Under the pieces are notes generated by a model that saw only the letters and a list, made by a program, of their open reading frames with translations, searched no databases and was not told the origin of the DNA. A stretch of DNA of 52,743 nt from JAWCQZ01 sp964486625 (GTDB lineage Archaea; Halobacteriota; Syntropharchaeia; JACQPP01): contig CAZANW010000002.1 of NCBI GenBank assembly GCA_964486625.1, positions 1 through 52,743 on the forward strand, read 5' to 3'. The position numbers and the translations under genes were made by a program. Position 1 is the first letter of the stretch. Each line of letters begins with the position of its first letter. This document shows positions 16,654-25,080 of the stretch, in pieces.

Positions 16654-18747
16654 TTATGCAAAAATGGCGTGCGGAATCGCCATGGCGAGCCGGGCCGGAA
16701 ACCACTCTACGGGCTCCTTGAATGTCTCGTAGTGGTTCTCCGCGACCACGCCCTCCGCCGACCTGAGGCGGGCGACGATGGCGGACCCCGGCGCCAGGTC
16801 CCACGCGAACTCCCCGACCGGCGCGACGGAGTCCGGGGGCGCGGTGAGATGGGATTCCCAGCGGAGCCCCCCGGGTCCCTCGACCTCGGCGGTCCCGCGG
16901 AAGGGCGCCATTGCGTCGTTCACCACCCAGGCCCGGGCCTCCAGCAGGCCTGCGCGGAACCTCCAATCGAGGCTCGGCAGCAGGGGCTGGCACGACTCCC
17001 GGACGGCGTCGCAGGCGCGCTTGCGCGACCCGCCATGCTCGACGACGCTCCACGACACGCAGGGCCAGGGCTCGTTCCACATCCAGAGGGCGAGGCCACC
17101 GCAAGGGTGGTCGGGGTCGTCCTTCCTTCGCCGGTGGTGCTCGATGGCCGTTTTGAGCGCGGCGGCCTGGGCGCGCTGGCTGACCTCGACGAACTCCTCC
17201 AGCGCCGGGTTTTTCGATTTCAGGAACACCCGGACGTATCGCTTCAATTTCGGCATCGAGGCCTTGTGGAATTTCCACCCCTGCCCCGGGGGCCACGGGT
17301 TCGACAGCATCCGCTTCATAGTTTCGACCGAGGGGCACGCCTGGAGTCCGAACTCGCTCACGAACGGCGCGAGGTTTCGCTTGCAGGCCTGCAGGGGCGC
17401 GAACATGTGCCACACGTTCCAATCGTGGACGTCGCCGTGGCGGGGGGAAGAGGGGTGGTAGGGCCGGGTGGGGTCGAGGGAGCGGACCGTTTCCTCCAGG
17501 GCCCGGAAGAGACGGGCGTTGCGCCACGCGCTGTATTCGTTGCCGCCGCACCAGAGGAAGAGGGAGGGGTGGTTGCGGAGGTCCCGCACGATTCCTGCGG
17601 CCTCCTGCCGCGCGAGGTCGCAGAAGGCGCGCGACTGTTCGTAGGTCTTGCAGGCGAAGGGGAAGTCCTGCCACACCAGGAGGCCGAGCCGGTCGCAGAG
17701 GTCGTAGAAGAAGCGCGGCTCCCGGAGGCCGCCGCCCCAGACCCGGAGGAAGTTCAGGTTCGCGTCGCGGGCGGCTTTCAGGAGCGATTCATAGCGGTTT
17801 TCATCGAGGCGCAGGAGGCTGTCGGGGGGCACCCAGTTGGCGCCGCGGAGGAACTCGCGGCGGCCGTTGACCTTGAAAAGCCAGAGGTTCTTTCCCGGGT
17901 CTCCGGGCCGGAGAGGCAACCGCTCGACGGTCCGGAGGCCGATGGGAATCTCGACCGCGTCCGAGCCGTCGATGGCGACACGGAGCGGGTGGAGAGCGGG
18001 TTCCCCGCGGTCCCAGGGTTCCCAGCGGCCGAGGCCCGCTGTCGGGAGGTGGAGGAGCGCCTGTCCCTGCGCGGCGCAGGTGGCGGCCGCACCCCCCGCG
18101 AGGGAGGCCCGGAGGGTGCCCGGACCCTGCGACCCCTCGATGCGCGCCTCGGCCTGCAGCGTGCTTCCGTGGAGGAACGCGAACACCTCCGACAGCATCG
18201 CTGGTCCCGTCTCGAACGTCTCCACCGCGTCCCACAGCCCCGAGGTTACGATGCGGGGCGCGAAGTCCCACTGGTAGCCGAACTGGGCCTTCAGCGCGCG
18301 GCGGCGCTTCGGAGGCGGAGGGGCCAGCCGGACCGCCAGGAGGTTGTCGCCCCGGAGGCGGGGGGTGGCGTCGAACTCGACCGGCGAGAACATCCCGACG
18401 TGGCGCCCCAGCAGGGTCCCGTTCAGCCAGAACTCGGCGTCGTAGTCCACGCCGGAAAAGCGGAGCCAGAGCCTCCGTCCCAGCGCCGGAGAGGCTTGAA
18501 ACCGGGTCCGGTACCACCACTCCTTCCGCGCCGTCGGCTCCAGGAGTCGGGCGTTCCCGTCGCGGTAGGGGTCGGGAAAAAGCCCCGCTTCGACGAGGGC
18601 CGCCTGGACCGTCCCTGGCACCCGGGCCGGAATCCCGTCGGGCGGATCGCGGTCCGGGAGATGAGCCCCGGCCTTGAGACCGCTGCCGGGCTCGAAGCCG
18701 TGGAGGCTCCAGGGGCCGTCCACGGGTCGGGAGGAGGGGCGGCGCAC
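16654..18747 (-). CDS. Glycoside hydrolase family 2, beta-mannosidase-like
   Basis: Encodes 697 residues, somewhat short for beta-mannosidases (800-900). Domain order is a jelly-roll sugar-binding domain (about 10-190, with WWYRTRF and FSGVDYDAEFWLNG), an immunoglobulin-like domain, and a TIM barrel with RGANWVPPDSL, FLRVWGGG, the acid/base Glu in WCGGNEYSAW (about 402) and the probable nucleophile Glu in FVSEFGLQ (about 465). A C-terminal beta domain follows. No signal peptide is seen, so it is probably cytoplasmic, trimming beta-mannosides or related glycans. It is followed on the same strand by the SDR genes; sugar or polyol metabolism is a possible link (inference). Confidence 0.87.
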   Translation of the reverse strand: MRRPSSRPVDGPWSLHGFEPGSGLKAGAHLPDRDPPDGIPARVPGTVQAALVEAGLFPDPYRDGNARLLEPTARKEWWYRTRFQASPALGRRLWLRFSGVDYDAEFWLNGTLLGRHVGMFSPVEFDATPRLRGDNLLAVRLAPPPPKRRRALKAQFGYQWDFAPRIVTSGLWDAVETFETGPAMLSEVFAFLHGSTLQAEARIEGSQGPGTLRASLAGGAAATCAAQGQALLHLPTAGLGRWEPWDRGEPALHPLRVAIDGSDAVEIPIGLRTVERLPLRPGDPGKNLWLFKVNGRREFLRGANWVPPDSLLRLDENRYESLLKAARDANLNFLRVWGGGLREPRFFYDLCDRLGLLVWQDFPFACKTYEQSRAFCDLARQEAAGIVRDLRNHPSLFLWCGGNEYSAWRNARLFRALEETVRSLDPTRPYHPSSPRHGDVHDWNVWHMFAPLQACKRNLAPFVSEFGLQACPSVETMKRMLSNPWPPGQGWKFHKASMPKLKRYVRVFLKSKNPALEEFVEVSQRAQAAALKTAIEHHRRRKDDPDHPCGGLALWMWNEPWPCVSWSVVEHGGSRKRACDAVRESCQPLLPSLDWRFRAGLLEARAWVVNDAMAPFRGTAEVEGPGGLRWESHLTAPPDSVAPVGEFAWDLAPGSAIVARLRSAEGVVAENHYETFKEPVEWFPARLAMAIPHAIFA

Positions 18748-18772
18748 GATGGAGGATGGGGACCGGACCCCC

Positions 18773-20335
18773 TCAAGAGCGGCGGCGCCGGGCGGCGAGG
18801 CCCGCCAGAAGCAGGGCCGCGGCGGCGAAAGCGGCCTCGAAGCCGGGGGGCTCGGGCGTCTTGGTGGGCTCCGCCGGGGCGGGGGTGGGGCTCACCAGTT
18901 TGACCCCCCAGGTGGCCTCCTTGTCCCGCGCCTGCTGGGTGCTGTTCGGGGGAATCGCCTCCTGGGCCGTGGAGACGGAGGCTTGGCCGGGCGCCAGGGT
19001 GATGTTGAGGCGGGTGAGGTTGTTGGCGGTGAGGTTCAGGGTAGCGGAGTAGGGGCTGAGACCGGGGAGGGCAACGCGCAACGTGTGGTTCCCCACCGCC
19101 AAGCTGAGGGAGAGGGGCGCCTGGCCGAGGGAGGACCCGTCCACCTGCACGTCCGCCCCGGCGGGGACGGAGTTCACATCGAGGGCGGCGGGGTAGGCGA
19201 GGCGGCTCAGGTTCAGGGTGACATTGGCTTCGCCCCCGAATGGGACGACGACGGTGACCGGGACCTCGCCGATGGAGGTGTTGTTGACCGCCACCCGGTG
19301 GGGCCCGGGGAGAATCTCCAGCTGGAGGGGGGTCGTCCCCCGGGCCTCGCCGTCCACGAGGACGGTGCCGTTGGGGGTGGAGTTGACTTTCAGGAAACTG
19401 GGGACGACGGCGCCGAGGTCGTAGAGGACGAGCCTGAGTTGCTTCAGGGCCATGCCCATGTAGCGCCCGTCGGGAGAGAGGGAAACTGCGGCCGCGACGT
19501 CTCCGGGGGACGGGGCCTTGAGGGCATTCCCGAAGAAGTCCCGGAGGGTCAGGTCAGTCCCGGCGGAAGCGGCGATGAGGTTCGGGGAGACCTGGACCAT
19601 TGCCGGAAAACTGGCAGTCGAAACGCGGAGGCGGAACTGCTTCCCGCCGGACCGGTCGTGGAGGTAGGTCCCGTCGCTGGCCCCGATGACCACCTCCGGG
19701 CCCGACACGGCGATGCTCACCGGGCGGCGCACGTCGGTCCGGAGGAAGAGGTCCCCGTAGGAGATGGCCCGGGACTTGGCCCCGGCCGGCGTCCAGAGGG
19801 TGGCCGAGTCGGGGCCGAGCGTCGCCACGGAGCCGTCGCTGGCGATGGCGCCCATGGCCTGCTGCAGGCCGGTGTCCTTGCTCCAGACCTGGATGCCGTC
19901 CTTGTCCCGCACCTCCACGTAGCGCTCCTGGGAAACCACCATGCGGCTGCCGTCGGGGGTGATTCCAACCGAGCGGATGGAGCGGGGGGAGGCCGAGGTC
20001 CAGATGACCCCGCCCGAGGAGTCGTAGAGGTAGAGTTTATCCAGGGTCGCCGCGAGGACCCAGGGCCCCCGGGACACGTCGGGACCTGTGACGGCGACGC
20101 CGACCAGGGAGGGGAGGGGCTTCTGCCAGAGGGGCTTCAACTTGGAGTCGAAGAGGGTTACCCCCTGGCTTGTGGCGAGGGCTGTGAACCGGCCCTCCTG
20201 GCTGACGACCACGGCGACGGGGTCCCCCTCGAACAGGCGGTCGCCCGCGAAACGGGGCTCCCGGGACTGGGCGAATGCGGCCGCGGGCAGGAGGGCCAGG
20301 ACCGCGAGCAGGAGGGCGATGGAGCGGGGAGCCAT
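18773..20335 (-). CDS. Secreted PQQ/WD40-like and PEGA-domain protein with PGF-CTERM anchor
   Basis: Encodes 520 residues. A signal peptide (about 1-22, ending AAFAQS) is followed by a beta-propeller-like region (about 25-310) with repeated VGITPDGSRMVVS-type blades. Then come two or three PEGA domains (about 315-470) with VNSTPNGTVLVDG and VNSVPAGADVQVDG. After a Thr/Pro-rich linker the C-terminus has Pro-Gly-Phe, a hydrophobic stretch and an Arg cluster, the PGF-CTERM sorting signal cut by archaeosortase. It is therefore a cell-surface lipid-anchored protein. A TATA-like GTTTAAAG about 25 bases before 20335 supports a leaderless start there. Confidence 0.85.
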   Translation of the reverse strand: MAPRSIALLLAVLALLPAAAFAQSREPRFAGDRLFEGDPVAVVVSQEGRFTALATSQGVTLFDSKLKPLWQKPLPSLVGVAVTGPDVSRGPWVLAATLDKLYLYDSSGGVIWTSASPRSIRSVGITPDGSRMVVSQERYVEVRDKDGIQVWSKDTGLQQAMGAIASDGSVATLGPDSATLWTPAGAKSRAISYGDLFLRTDVRRPVSIAVSGPEVVIGASDGTYLHDRSGGKQFRLRVSTASFPAMVQVSPNLIAASAGTDLTLRDFFGNALKAPSPGDVAAAVSLSPDGRYMGMALKQLRLVLYDLGAVVPSFLKVNSTPNGTVLVDGEARGTTPLQLEILPGPHRVAVNNTSIGEVPVTVVVPFGGEANVTLNLSRLAYPAALDVNSVPAGADVQVDGSSLGQAPLSLSLAVGNHTLRVALPGLSPYSATLNLTANNLTRLNITLAPGQASVSTAQEAIPPNSTQQARDKEATWGVKLVSPTPAPAEPTKTPEPPGFEAAFAAAALLLAGLAARRRRS

Positions 20336-20369
20336 GAGCCTATTCCGGAGGCGGTTCTTTAAACCATCG

Positions 20370-21044
20370 TCATGGGGACTTGGCAATCCGAGATTTCGTG
20401 TAGGCGGCCAGGCCCCCGGTCCAGAGGATGGTCTCCAGGAGCGGGTCCTCCAGGGGGCCGAAGGACCACCGGCCCCGGGGGACGAAAAGCACGGTGCGCT
20501 CCTTCCCCGGGTCCCGGAAGCGAAGAGCGAGATTTCCGCCTTCGGCCCGGACTTCGAGGAACCGCTCGGGGGTCACCAACGGCCCCTCGGGCCGGAAGAC
20601 CTCCACGCTCCCGCCCTTCCCCTCCCCGTAGCGGACGCGGGCTAGGTCGCCCGTCTCGGCCCGCACCTCGGGCTGGGTGACGGGGGGCAGGCCGTTGTAG
20701 ATGGAGTTGGTCCGGAAGATGCGGGCGAAGGAGTTCGCCACCACGCAGGAGACCCCGAGTCCCTTGAGGGCCCGCGGGGCGTGCTCCCGGGAGGAGCCCT
20801 TGCCGAAGTTGCGCCCCTCGACGAGGATGGCGGAGGTCCCGGTCTCGGAGACCCACTTCCGGACCTCGGGGACGAAGTTCGGGTGGACCAGTTGGAAGGC
20901 GTGCTGGGCCAGGAACGCAGGGTCGAAAGAGGTGATGTAGGCCGCGGGGATGATTTGGTCGGTGTCGATGTCGTCGAGCCCCTTGTCGGCCTGCTTGTGG
21001 GGGAGGGACCAGACGCGGCCGATGAACTCGTGGGTCTTGGACAT
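20370..21044 (-). CDS. leuD: 3-isopropylmalate dehydratase, small subunit (LeuD/HacB family)
   Basis: Encodes 224 residues, a little longer than the 165-200 usual for archaeal LeuD. It has the swivelling-domain motifs DDIDTDQIIPAAYIT, GRNFGKGSSREHAPRAL and a conserved RTNSIYNGL. With LeuC it isomerises 2- to 3-isopropylmalate in leucine synthesis, or acts on homologous substrates such as homoaconitate or citramalate-derived acids; the family alone cannot decide. It lies 485 bases downstream of leuC on the same strand, separated by repeat DNA, an unusual gap for these partners. Confidence 0.9.
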   Translation of the reverse strand: MSKTHEFIGRVWSLPHKQADKGLDDIDTDQIIPAAYITSFDPAFLAQHAFQLVHPNFVPEVRKWVSETGTSAILVEGRNFGKGSSREHAPRALKGLGVSCVVANSFARIFRTNSIYNGLPPVTQPEVRAETGDLARVRYGEGKGGSVEVFRPEGPLVTPERFLEVRAEGGNLALRFRDPGKERTVLFVPRGRWSFGPLEDPLLETILWTGGLAAYTKSRIAKSP

Positions 21045-21162
21045 CGCTTACGCTTGCACCTTCCCAACCAGACCCCGCACGCGCACGCTCGGCGGCACAC
21101 GCATCCGCAGGAGGCGTGTGTTTGCGACGAAGCCGCAAGGCCCCGGCCTCGCTCGCTGCGCT

Positions 21163-21287
21163 CGCTCGGCCCAGCGCCGCTCCTCGCGCCTCGCCTTCGA
21201 CTCGGCGCTCGCCTTCCGACTGCGCCGAAAGCGAGCGCCCGTGAACGCAAGTTCACGGTCGCTCGTCGCAAATTGGCGCTGGGGGCC
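21163..21287. repeat. 125-bp perfect inverted repeat, left copy (module A)
   Basis: The reverse complement of this stretch matches 23165-23289 base for base over 125 bp, so leuC lies between long inverted repeats. It ends in ATTGGCGCTGGGGGCC, which recurs with the preceding bases at 28199-28224. Confidence 0.92.
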
Positions 21288-21340
21288 GCCTCGCTTGTGC
21301 GCGTGCTCACACAATGCACAGGATGACGTCTCATACGACT

Positions 21341-21404
21341 GTTGCAAGAGCAGGGGTCGCGGCGCGACGGCGCCCGTAGGCGGCATTTGTGTGGTGTGCG
21401 CGAG
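21341..21404. repeat. GC-rich repeat module B, copy 1
   Basis: Starts GTTGCAAGAGCAGGG and contains CCCGTAGGCGGCA and GTGTGCGCGAG. The same order of motifs is found on the opposite strand at 35995-36058 at roughly 80 percent identity by eye. Confidence 0.75.
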
Positions 21405-21529
21405 CCCGAGCGAGTGCACACCACCGCCGCCGACGAGGCGCGAGCGACCGAAGGGAGCGAGCGCCGAGTAGGGCGCCGAGCGCGCGGCCCGACCAATCAT
21501 CAAAAAAGGCGATGTAGCGGGGTGGGATG

Positions 21530-23071
21530 TCACGGCCCATACAACTCCCACCCGAATTTCTGCCCCGGGCTCCGCTTGAACCGCTTGTACTTTGCCAGCG
21601 CCCTCTTCAGGTCTTTCTCCGGCACGATATCCGCAGGGTTCACGATGACTCCGGCGACCGCCGACGCGGCGACGACCGCCGGGCTCGCCAGGAAAATCCA
21701 CGCTTCGGGGTGGCCCATGCGGTTCGGGAAATTTCGATTCGAGGCGGAGATGACCACGTCGTCCGCCTGCACCACCTCGCCCTTGGCGTCATACTTCTTC
21801 GCGTAGGCCTCGCTGGTGAAGAATGAACCCAGGCACCAGGAGCAGGAAGAGACGTCGGCCACGCGGGCCCCCGCCTTGCGGAACTTCTCCAGGACGCCCA
21901 TCTTTTCCGCCTGCCGCAGGACCACCTCGCTCGCCGGCACCACCTTCATCAGGACGCCGGGGGCGACCTTGCGGCCCGCCACAATCTCGGCCGCAATCAC
22001 CAAGTCCTCCAACCGCGCGTTGGTGCAGGAGCCGAGGAACGCCTTGGTGATTTCGGTGCCCGCGACCTTCGATACGGGCGCGTAGTTATCAGGGGAGTAG
22101 GGCGCCGCGACCAGGGGTTCCAGGGCGGAGAGGTCGAGTTTGATTCTCTTTTCATACTTCGCGCCGGGGTCCGCAAGCGCGGCCCTCCAAGGGGCCCGGG
22201 CCCGCCTCGACTTCTTGCCTCCGAGACCGTTGACCATGACACGGTCGGTCTTCGGGTCGCGGACCACCTCCTCGTTGACGAACCGTTCCACGGCCGCGTC
22301 GGGGGGGAAGACGCCCGCAGTCGCCTCCATTTCTGCCGCCATGTTGGCCATGGTGATGCGGGCTTCGAGGGACATGGCGGAGACGCCATCGCCGGAATAC
22401 TCGACGGCAGCGTCGCGCCAGACACCCTCCTTGTAGTGCTTCCCGATAAGGTGAATCACCGCGTCCTTGGAGGAGACGTAGGGCCGGAACTTCCCGGTCA
22501 ACTCGACGCTCACCGGCCTCGGGACCTTGAACGGCAGCCGCCCCGAGAGAATCATCATCCCGACTTCGGTCGAGCCCACCCCGGCCGCGAAGGCCCCGAG
22601 GGCGCCGTAGGACGGGGTGTGCGAGTCGGCCCAGAGAATCAGGTCGCCGGGCCGCACGTGCCCCTCCTCGGGGAGGACGATGTGGCAAATCCCCCCGATT
22701 CCGATGTCATAGACGTGGGGCAGGCAGTATTTGCGCGCGTACTCCCGCACGCGGTTGGCCTGGGCCGAGCGGGGGAAGATGTCCGCCGCGGGGCCGAGGA
22801 AGTGCTCCAAAGCGACGACGACGCGGTGCTTGTTCTTGTCAACGAGTTTCAGGAGTTTCTCCTCGCCGAGGTCGGCGAAGTCGGGCCCCTCGATGGCTGC
22901 AAAGGCGCCGTCGGCGGTGACGTCGGAGCCCCCGGTGACGTCCACCTCGAACTCGTGCCACGTCCCCGGCTTCAGGACCGCGAGGTCCTTGTCGGGGGCG
23001 GCTTGGTAGGGGGTTTTGCCGTTCTCGACCAAGTGCCGAGCGAGGATTTTTTGGGTGACGGTGAGCGCCAT
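21530..23071 (-). CDS. leuC: 3-isopropylmalate dehydratase, large subunit (LeuC/HacA family)
   Basis: Encodes 513 residues, longer than the about 420 of archaeal LeuC. Aconitase-fold features include the iron-sulfur cysteines in LGSCTNAR (about 348) and SCSWCLG (about 410), plus WADSHTPSYGALG and SNRNFPNRMG. It isomerises isopropylmalate or a homologous tricarboxylic acid with LeuD. The start at 23071 is supported by an upstream AT-rich TTTAATTC about 27 bases before it (leaderless) and by a conserved N-terminus TVTQKILARH. A much longer in-frame extension upstream is repeat DNA and pseudogene and is rejected. The gene is bounded by 125-bp inverted repeats. Confidence 0.92.
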   Translation of the reverse strand: MALTVTQKILARHLVENGKTPYQAAPDKDLAVLKPGTWHEFEVDVTGGSDVTADGAFAAIEGPDFADLGEEKLLKLVDKNKHRVVVALEHFLGPAADIFPRSAQANRVREYARKYCLPHVYDIGIGGICHIVLPEEGHVRPGDLILWADSHTPSYGALGAFAAGVGSTEVGMMILSGRLPFKVPRPVSVELTGKFRPYVSSKDAVIHLIGKHYKEGVWRDAAVEYSGDGVSAMSLEARITMANMAAEMEATAGVFPPDAAVERFVNEEVVRDPKTDRVMVNGLGGKKSRRARAPWRAALADPGAKYEKRIKLDLSALEPLVAAPYSPDNYAPVSKVAGTEITKAFLGSCTNARLEDLVIAAEIVAGRKVAPGVLMKVVPASEVVLRQAEKMGVLEKFRKAGARVADVSSCSWCLGSFFTSEAYAKKYDAKGEVVQADDVVISASNRNFPNRMGHPEAWIFLASPAVVAASAVAGVIVNPADIVPEKDLKRALAKYKRFKRSPGQKFGWELYGP

Positions 23072-23400
23072 CGGGTGGGCTCGAGCGGTTTGGGGAATTA
23101 AACTTGCTGGGGCGATACACGAAAAGGACGTGTTGCAATAGCAAGGGCCGCAGCTCGACGGCGGGGCCCCCAGCGCCAATTTGCGACGAGCGACCGTGAA
23201 CTTGCGTTCACGGGCGCTCGCTTTCGGCGCAGTCGGAAGGCGAGCGCCGAGTCGAAGGCGAGGCGCGAGGAGCGGCGCTGGGCCGAGCGTGAACGAAGTG
23301 AGCGCGAGGGCGAGGCCGCCGAGCGTGCGCGTGCGGCGAGAAACCCCAAACCGCCATTGCGCGGTTCCATGAAGGACCGAGTCAACCCGCACTCGAAACT
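23072..23400. other. Gene-free gap upstream of leuC with repeats
   Basis: Contains the leuC promoter region (23072-23105), a module-B-like leader at 23132-23163 (GTTGCAATAGCAAGGGCCGC) fused directly to module A at 23165-23289, and GCGCGAGGGCGAGG-rich DNA to about 23340. It then merges into the decayed end of the DUF2236 pseudogene. No gene seen. Confidence 0.65.
23165..23289. repeat. 125-bp perfect inverted repeat, right copy (module A)
   Basis: Exact inverted copy of 21163-21287, beginning GGCCCCCAGCGCCAATTTGC. Together they flank leuC with 1.9 kb between them. Confidence 0.92.
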
Positions 23401-24015
23401 CCGCAATCCACCAGTAGGGAGAATACCTCGCGAACCCCGGCCACCGCGGGACGGAGCGCCCCATCGCCCCGTCCACGACGTCGAACGCGGTCTGCCGGAC
23501 CGGCCCCACGGGAGGCCGTACATCTCCCGGACTTCGTCGGGCAGGAGACCCGCCGTCACCAGTTTGTTGAACTCCGCCAGCGGGCGCGGGGTGAGCGGTG
23601 GATTGAGGATGGTCCAGGAGAGTTCGCGTGCCACTTCGCCGACGCCGAGCCCGTCGCGGAGCATGCGGCAGTAGTAGGCTTCGAAGTCGCGGGGGTTCGC
23701 GGGCATCGCCTTCGGCGTGGCACCGAGGAGTCCAGCGAGCGCGCACCACTCGCGGTAGTAGCGCCCCCTCTCGTGCGGCGCCAAGGGCGCGACCCAACGC
23801 TCGTAGAGGCTCACCGAGGTCTCGTAGAGGGTCGCCATGACCCAGGTTAGGAGCGCAGGGTCGTGGGCGTCGTAGGGCGCGCCGCGCGGGACGGGGCCCG
23901 CCTTTTCGCGGGTCTTTCCGTGGACCCGGTCGTGGACCCCGACGATGTGCGCCACGGCCCCCTGAGCCTGGCGCGGGGTGCCGAAGACAATCTTCTGCAT
24001 CGTGTCGCCGGTGGT

Positions 24016-24051
24016 GTAAACTACCCGCCCCTTCAGGGGCGGGTAGTTTAC
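24016..24051. repeat. Perfect 16-bp inverted repeat (hairpin) inside the DUF2236 pseudogene
   Basis: GTAAACTACCCGCCCC is followed by TTCA and its exact complement. It lies exactly at the boundary between the inserted acyl-CoA dehydrogenase fragment and the rest of the DUF2236 reading frame. Its form resembles the subterminal hairpins of IS200/IS605-type elements; no transposase is nearby, so this is only a suggestion. Confidence 0.7.
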
Positions 24052-24310
24052 TTCAACTGCTCCCTCGAATACCCCAGAACCCTCCGCGCCACAATCAGCG
24101 TGTTGATTTGCCCCGTCCCCTCGAAGATGTCCACAATCTTCGCGTCGCGCACCAAGCGCTCGAACCGGTCGCGGACGCGCACCCCGAGCGGCCCCGCGAG
24201 CGCCGCGCACCTCTGGGGAATCGAGGCCGCCGCGCGCCCCGCCACCACCTTCGCCATGGAGGCCTCCGCCGCCATCGGCAGCCCCCGGTCGGCCATCCAC
24301 GCCGCCCGCC
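24048..24310 (-). pseudogene. Inserted C-terminal fragment of an acyl-CoA dehydrogenase
   Basis: The minus strand reads RAAWMADRGLPMAAEASMAK, then RLVRDAKIVDIFEGTGQ and LIVARRVLGYSREQLK before a TAA. This is the C-terminal helical domain of acyl-CoA dehydrogenases, including the IFEGTGQIN segment that contacts FAD. Only about 85 residues exist and no N-terminal part is nearby, so it is a fragment. The left junction falls in a short shared string (LYRA in DUF2236, YRAAW in the dehydrogenase), suggesting microhomology-mediated joining. It is not a copy of the intact dehydrogenase at 34581-35783, whose C-terminus differs (INFEE-type segment absent). Confidence 0.8.
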
Positions 24311-24544
24311 CTGTAAAGGCGGACGAAGGGGGCGAGGAGGTCCTTGCGGAACCCGCTGGGTCGGCCACGCCGGCGGCCACCTTCGGGTGGGCCAACTGCA
24401 AAAGGAGAGCCCGGGGGCCGCCGAAGACGAGGAAGTTTTCGCGGGCGATGCGCCACATCATCGACTGGGGGCCGAACGGAGGAGCGACGTTCCCCATCAC
24501 CCGGACCCTTGGCAGGGACGTTCCAAGAGTTTTTTGAATCGAGT

Positions 24545-24790
24545 TCACGTCCTCCGCTTCACCCAGAACGTGAACAGCGGCCCCACCGGGTCCTCGACGG
24601 TCTTCACCAGTTCCTGCCCGTCCCTCTGCGTCCACGCGGGAATGTCCGCCTTCGCCGCCGGGTCGGTCGAGAGGACTTCGAGGACCTCGCCCACGGGCAC
24701 GTCGCGAATCGCCTTCTTCGCTTTCACGACCGGGATGGGGCAGAGGAAGCCTTTGACATCGAGAACCTTGAACGGCTTCACTTCCGCCAT
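24545..24790 (-). CDS. TusA-family sulfur carrier protein
   Basis: Encodes 81 residues. It has the TusA fold pattern DVKGFLCPIPVVKAKKAI with the reactive Cys in CPIP (about residue 17) and VGEVLEVLSTDPAAKADIPAW. TusA proteins carry persulfide sulfur to tRNA thiolation, molybdopterin or dissimilatory sulfur pathways. It ends the three-gene leftward cluster TusA-acylphosphatase-TusA, two bases from the acylphosphatase gene. The partner enzyme is not in the window. Confidence 0.9.
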   Translation of the reverse strand: MAEVKPFKVLDVKGFLCPIPVVKAKKAIRDVPVGEVLEVLSTDPAAKADIPAWTQRDGQELVKTVEDPVGPLFTFWVKRRT

Positions 24791-24792
24791 CG

Positions 24793-25080
24793 TCAGCGGA
24801 CGACCTCAAACTCCTTGAACTCTCCCTCCGGAGGTTCCCACGCCACCTCGCACCCCTCAACACCCGCAAAGGGGGGGCCTTTACGGCACGCTTCCACCCA
24901 CTGCCGCACGGCCGACTCCGGCCCCTCGGCCACCGCCTCGACCCGGCCGTCCTCCAGGTTGCGGACCCAGCCCGTGACCCCCGCGCGGCCCGCGACCCGG
25001 GTGACGAAGTGGCGGAAGCCGACGCCCTGGACGTCGCCCCGGAGGTAGATGTGGGCCCGCGCGCGGCCGTCCGGCGCCAT
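24793..25080 (-). CDS. acyP: Acylphosphatase
   Basis: Encodes 95 residues, the standard length. It has the phosphate-binding signature GDVQGVGFRHF with the catalytic Arg and the Asn in GWVRNLEDGRVEAVAEG. It hydrolyses carboxyl-phosphate bonds of small acyl phosphates. Its ATG overlaps the stop of the upstream TusA gene (ATGA) and its stop is two bases from the downstream TusA start, so all three are expected to be translated together. A functional link between acylphosphatase and sulfur carriers is not established. Confidence 0.95.
   Translation of the reverse strand: MAPDGRARAHIYLRGDVQGVGFRHFVTRVAGRAGVTGWVRNLEDGRVEAVAEGPESAVRQWVEACRKGPPFAGVEGCEVAWEPPEGEFKEFEVVR

Larger units (their letters stand above)
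21045..21529. other. Gene-free 485-bp gap between leuC and leuD, filled by repeats
   Basis: No plausible gene is seen. It contains module A of the GC-rich repeat family (21163-21287), an intermediate stretch, and module B (21341-21404) followed by GCGAGCG/AGCGAGCG-rich DNA up to about 21495. A promoter for leuD must lie within or next to it, but none stands out. Confidence 0.7.
23400..24498 (-). pseudogene. Broken MpaB/DUF2236-family oxygenase gene
   Basis: The minus strand encodes DUF2236 pieces in different frames: FGGPRALLLQLAHPKVAAGVAD, then FRKDLLAPFVRLYR after a one-base frame change near 24345, then TTGDTMQKIVFG onward for about 165 residues, then a second frame change near 23505 where a G is missing relative to the copy at 48647-48770. 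The middle is interrupted by an acyl-CoA dehydrogenase fragment and a hairpin (24016-24310). The normal C-terminus is gone, running into repeat DNA. DUF2236/MpaB proteins are haem-containing oxygenases such as latex-clearing enzymes. As it stands no complete protein can be made; sequencing error could account for single frameshifts but not for the insertion. Confidence 0.82.

Noticed and set aside
21530..23797. Extending leuC upstream to a 755-codon frame
   Set aside because: The extra part is repeat DNA and the frameshifted end of the DUF2236 pseudogene; leuC has its own promoter and conserved start at 23071.
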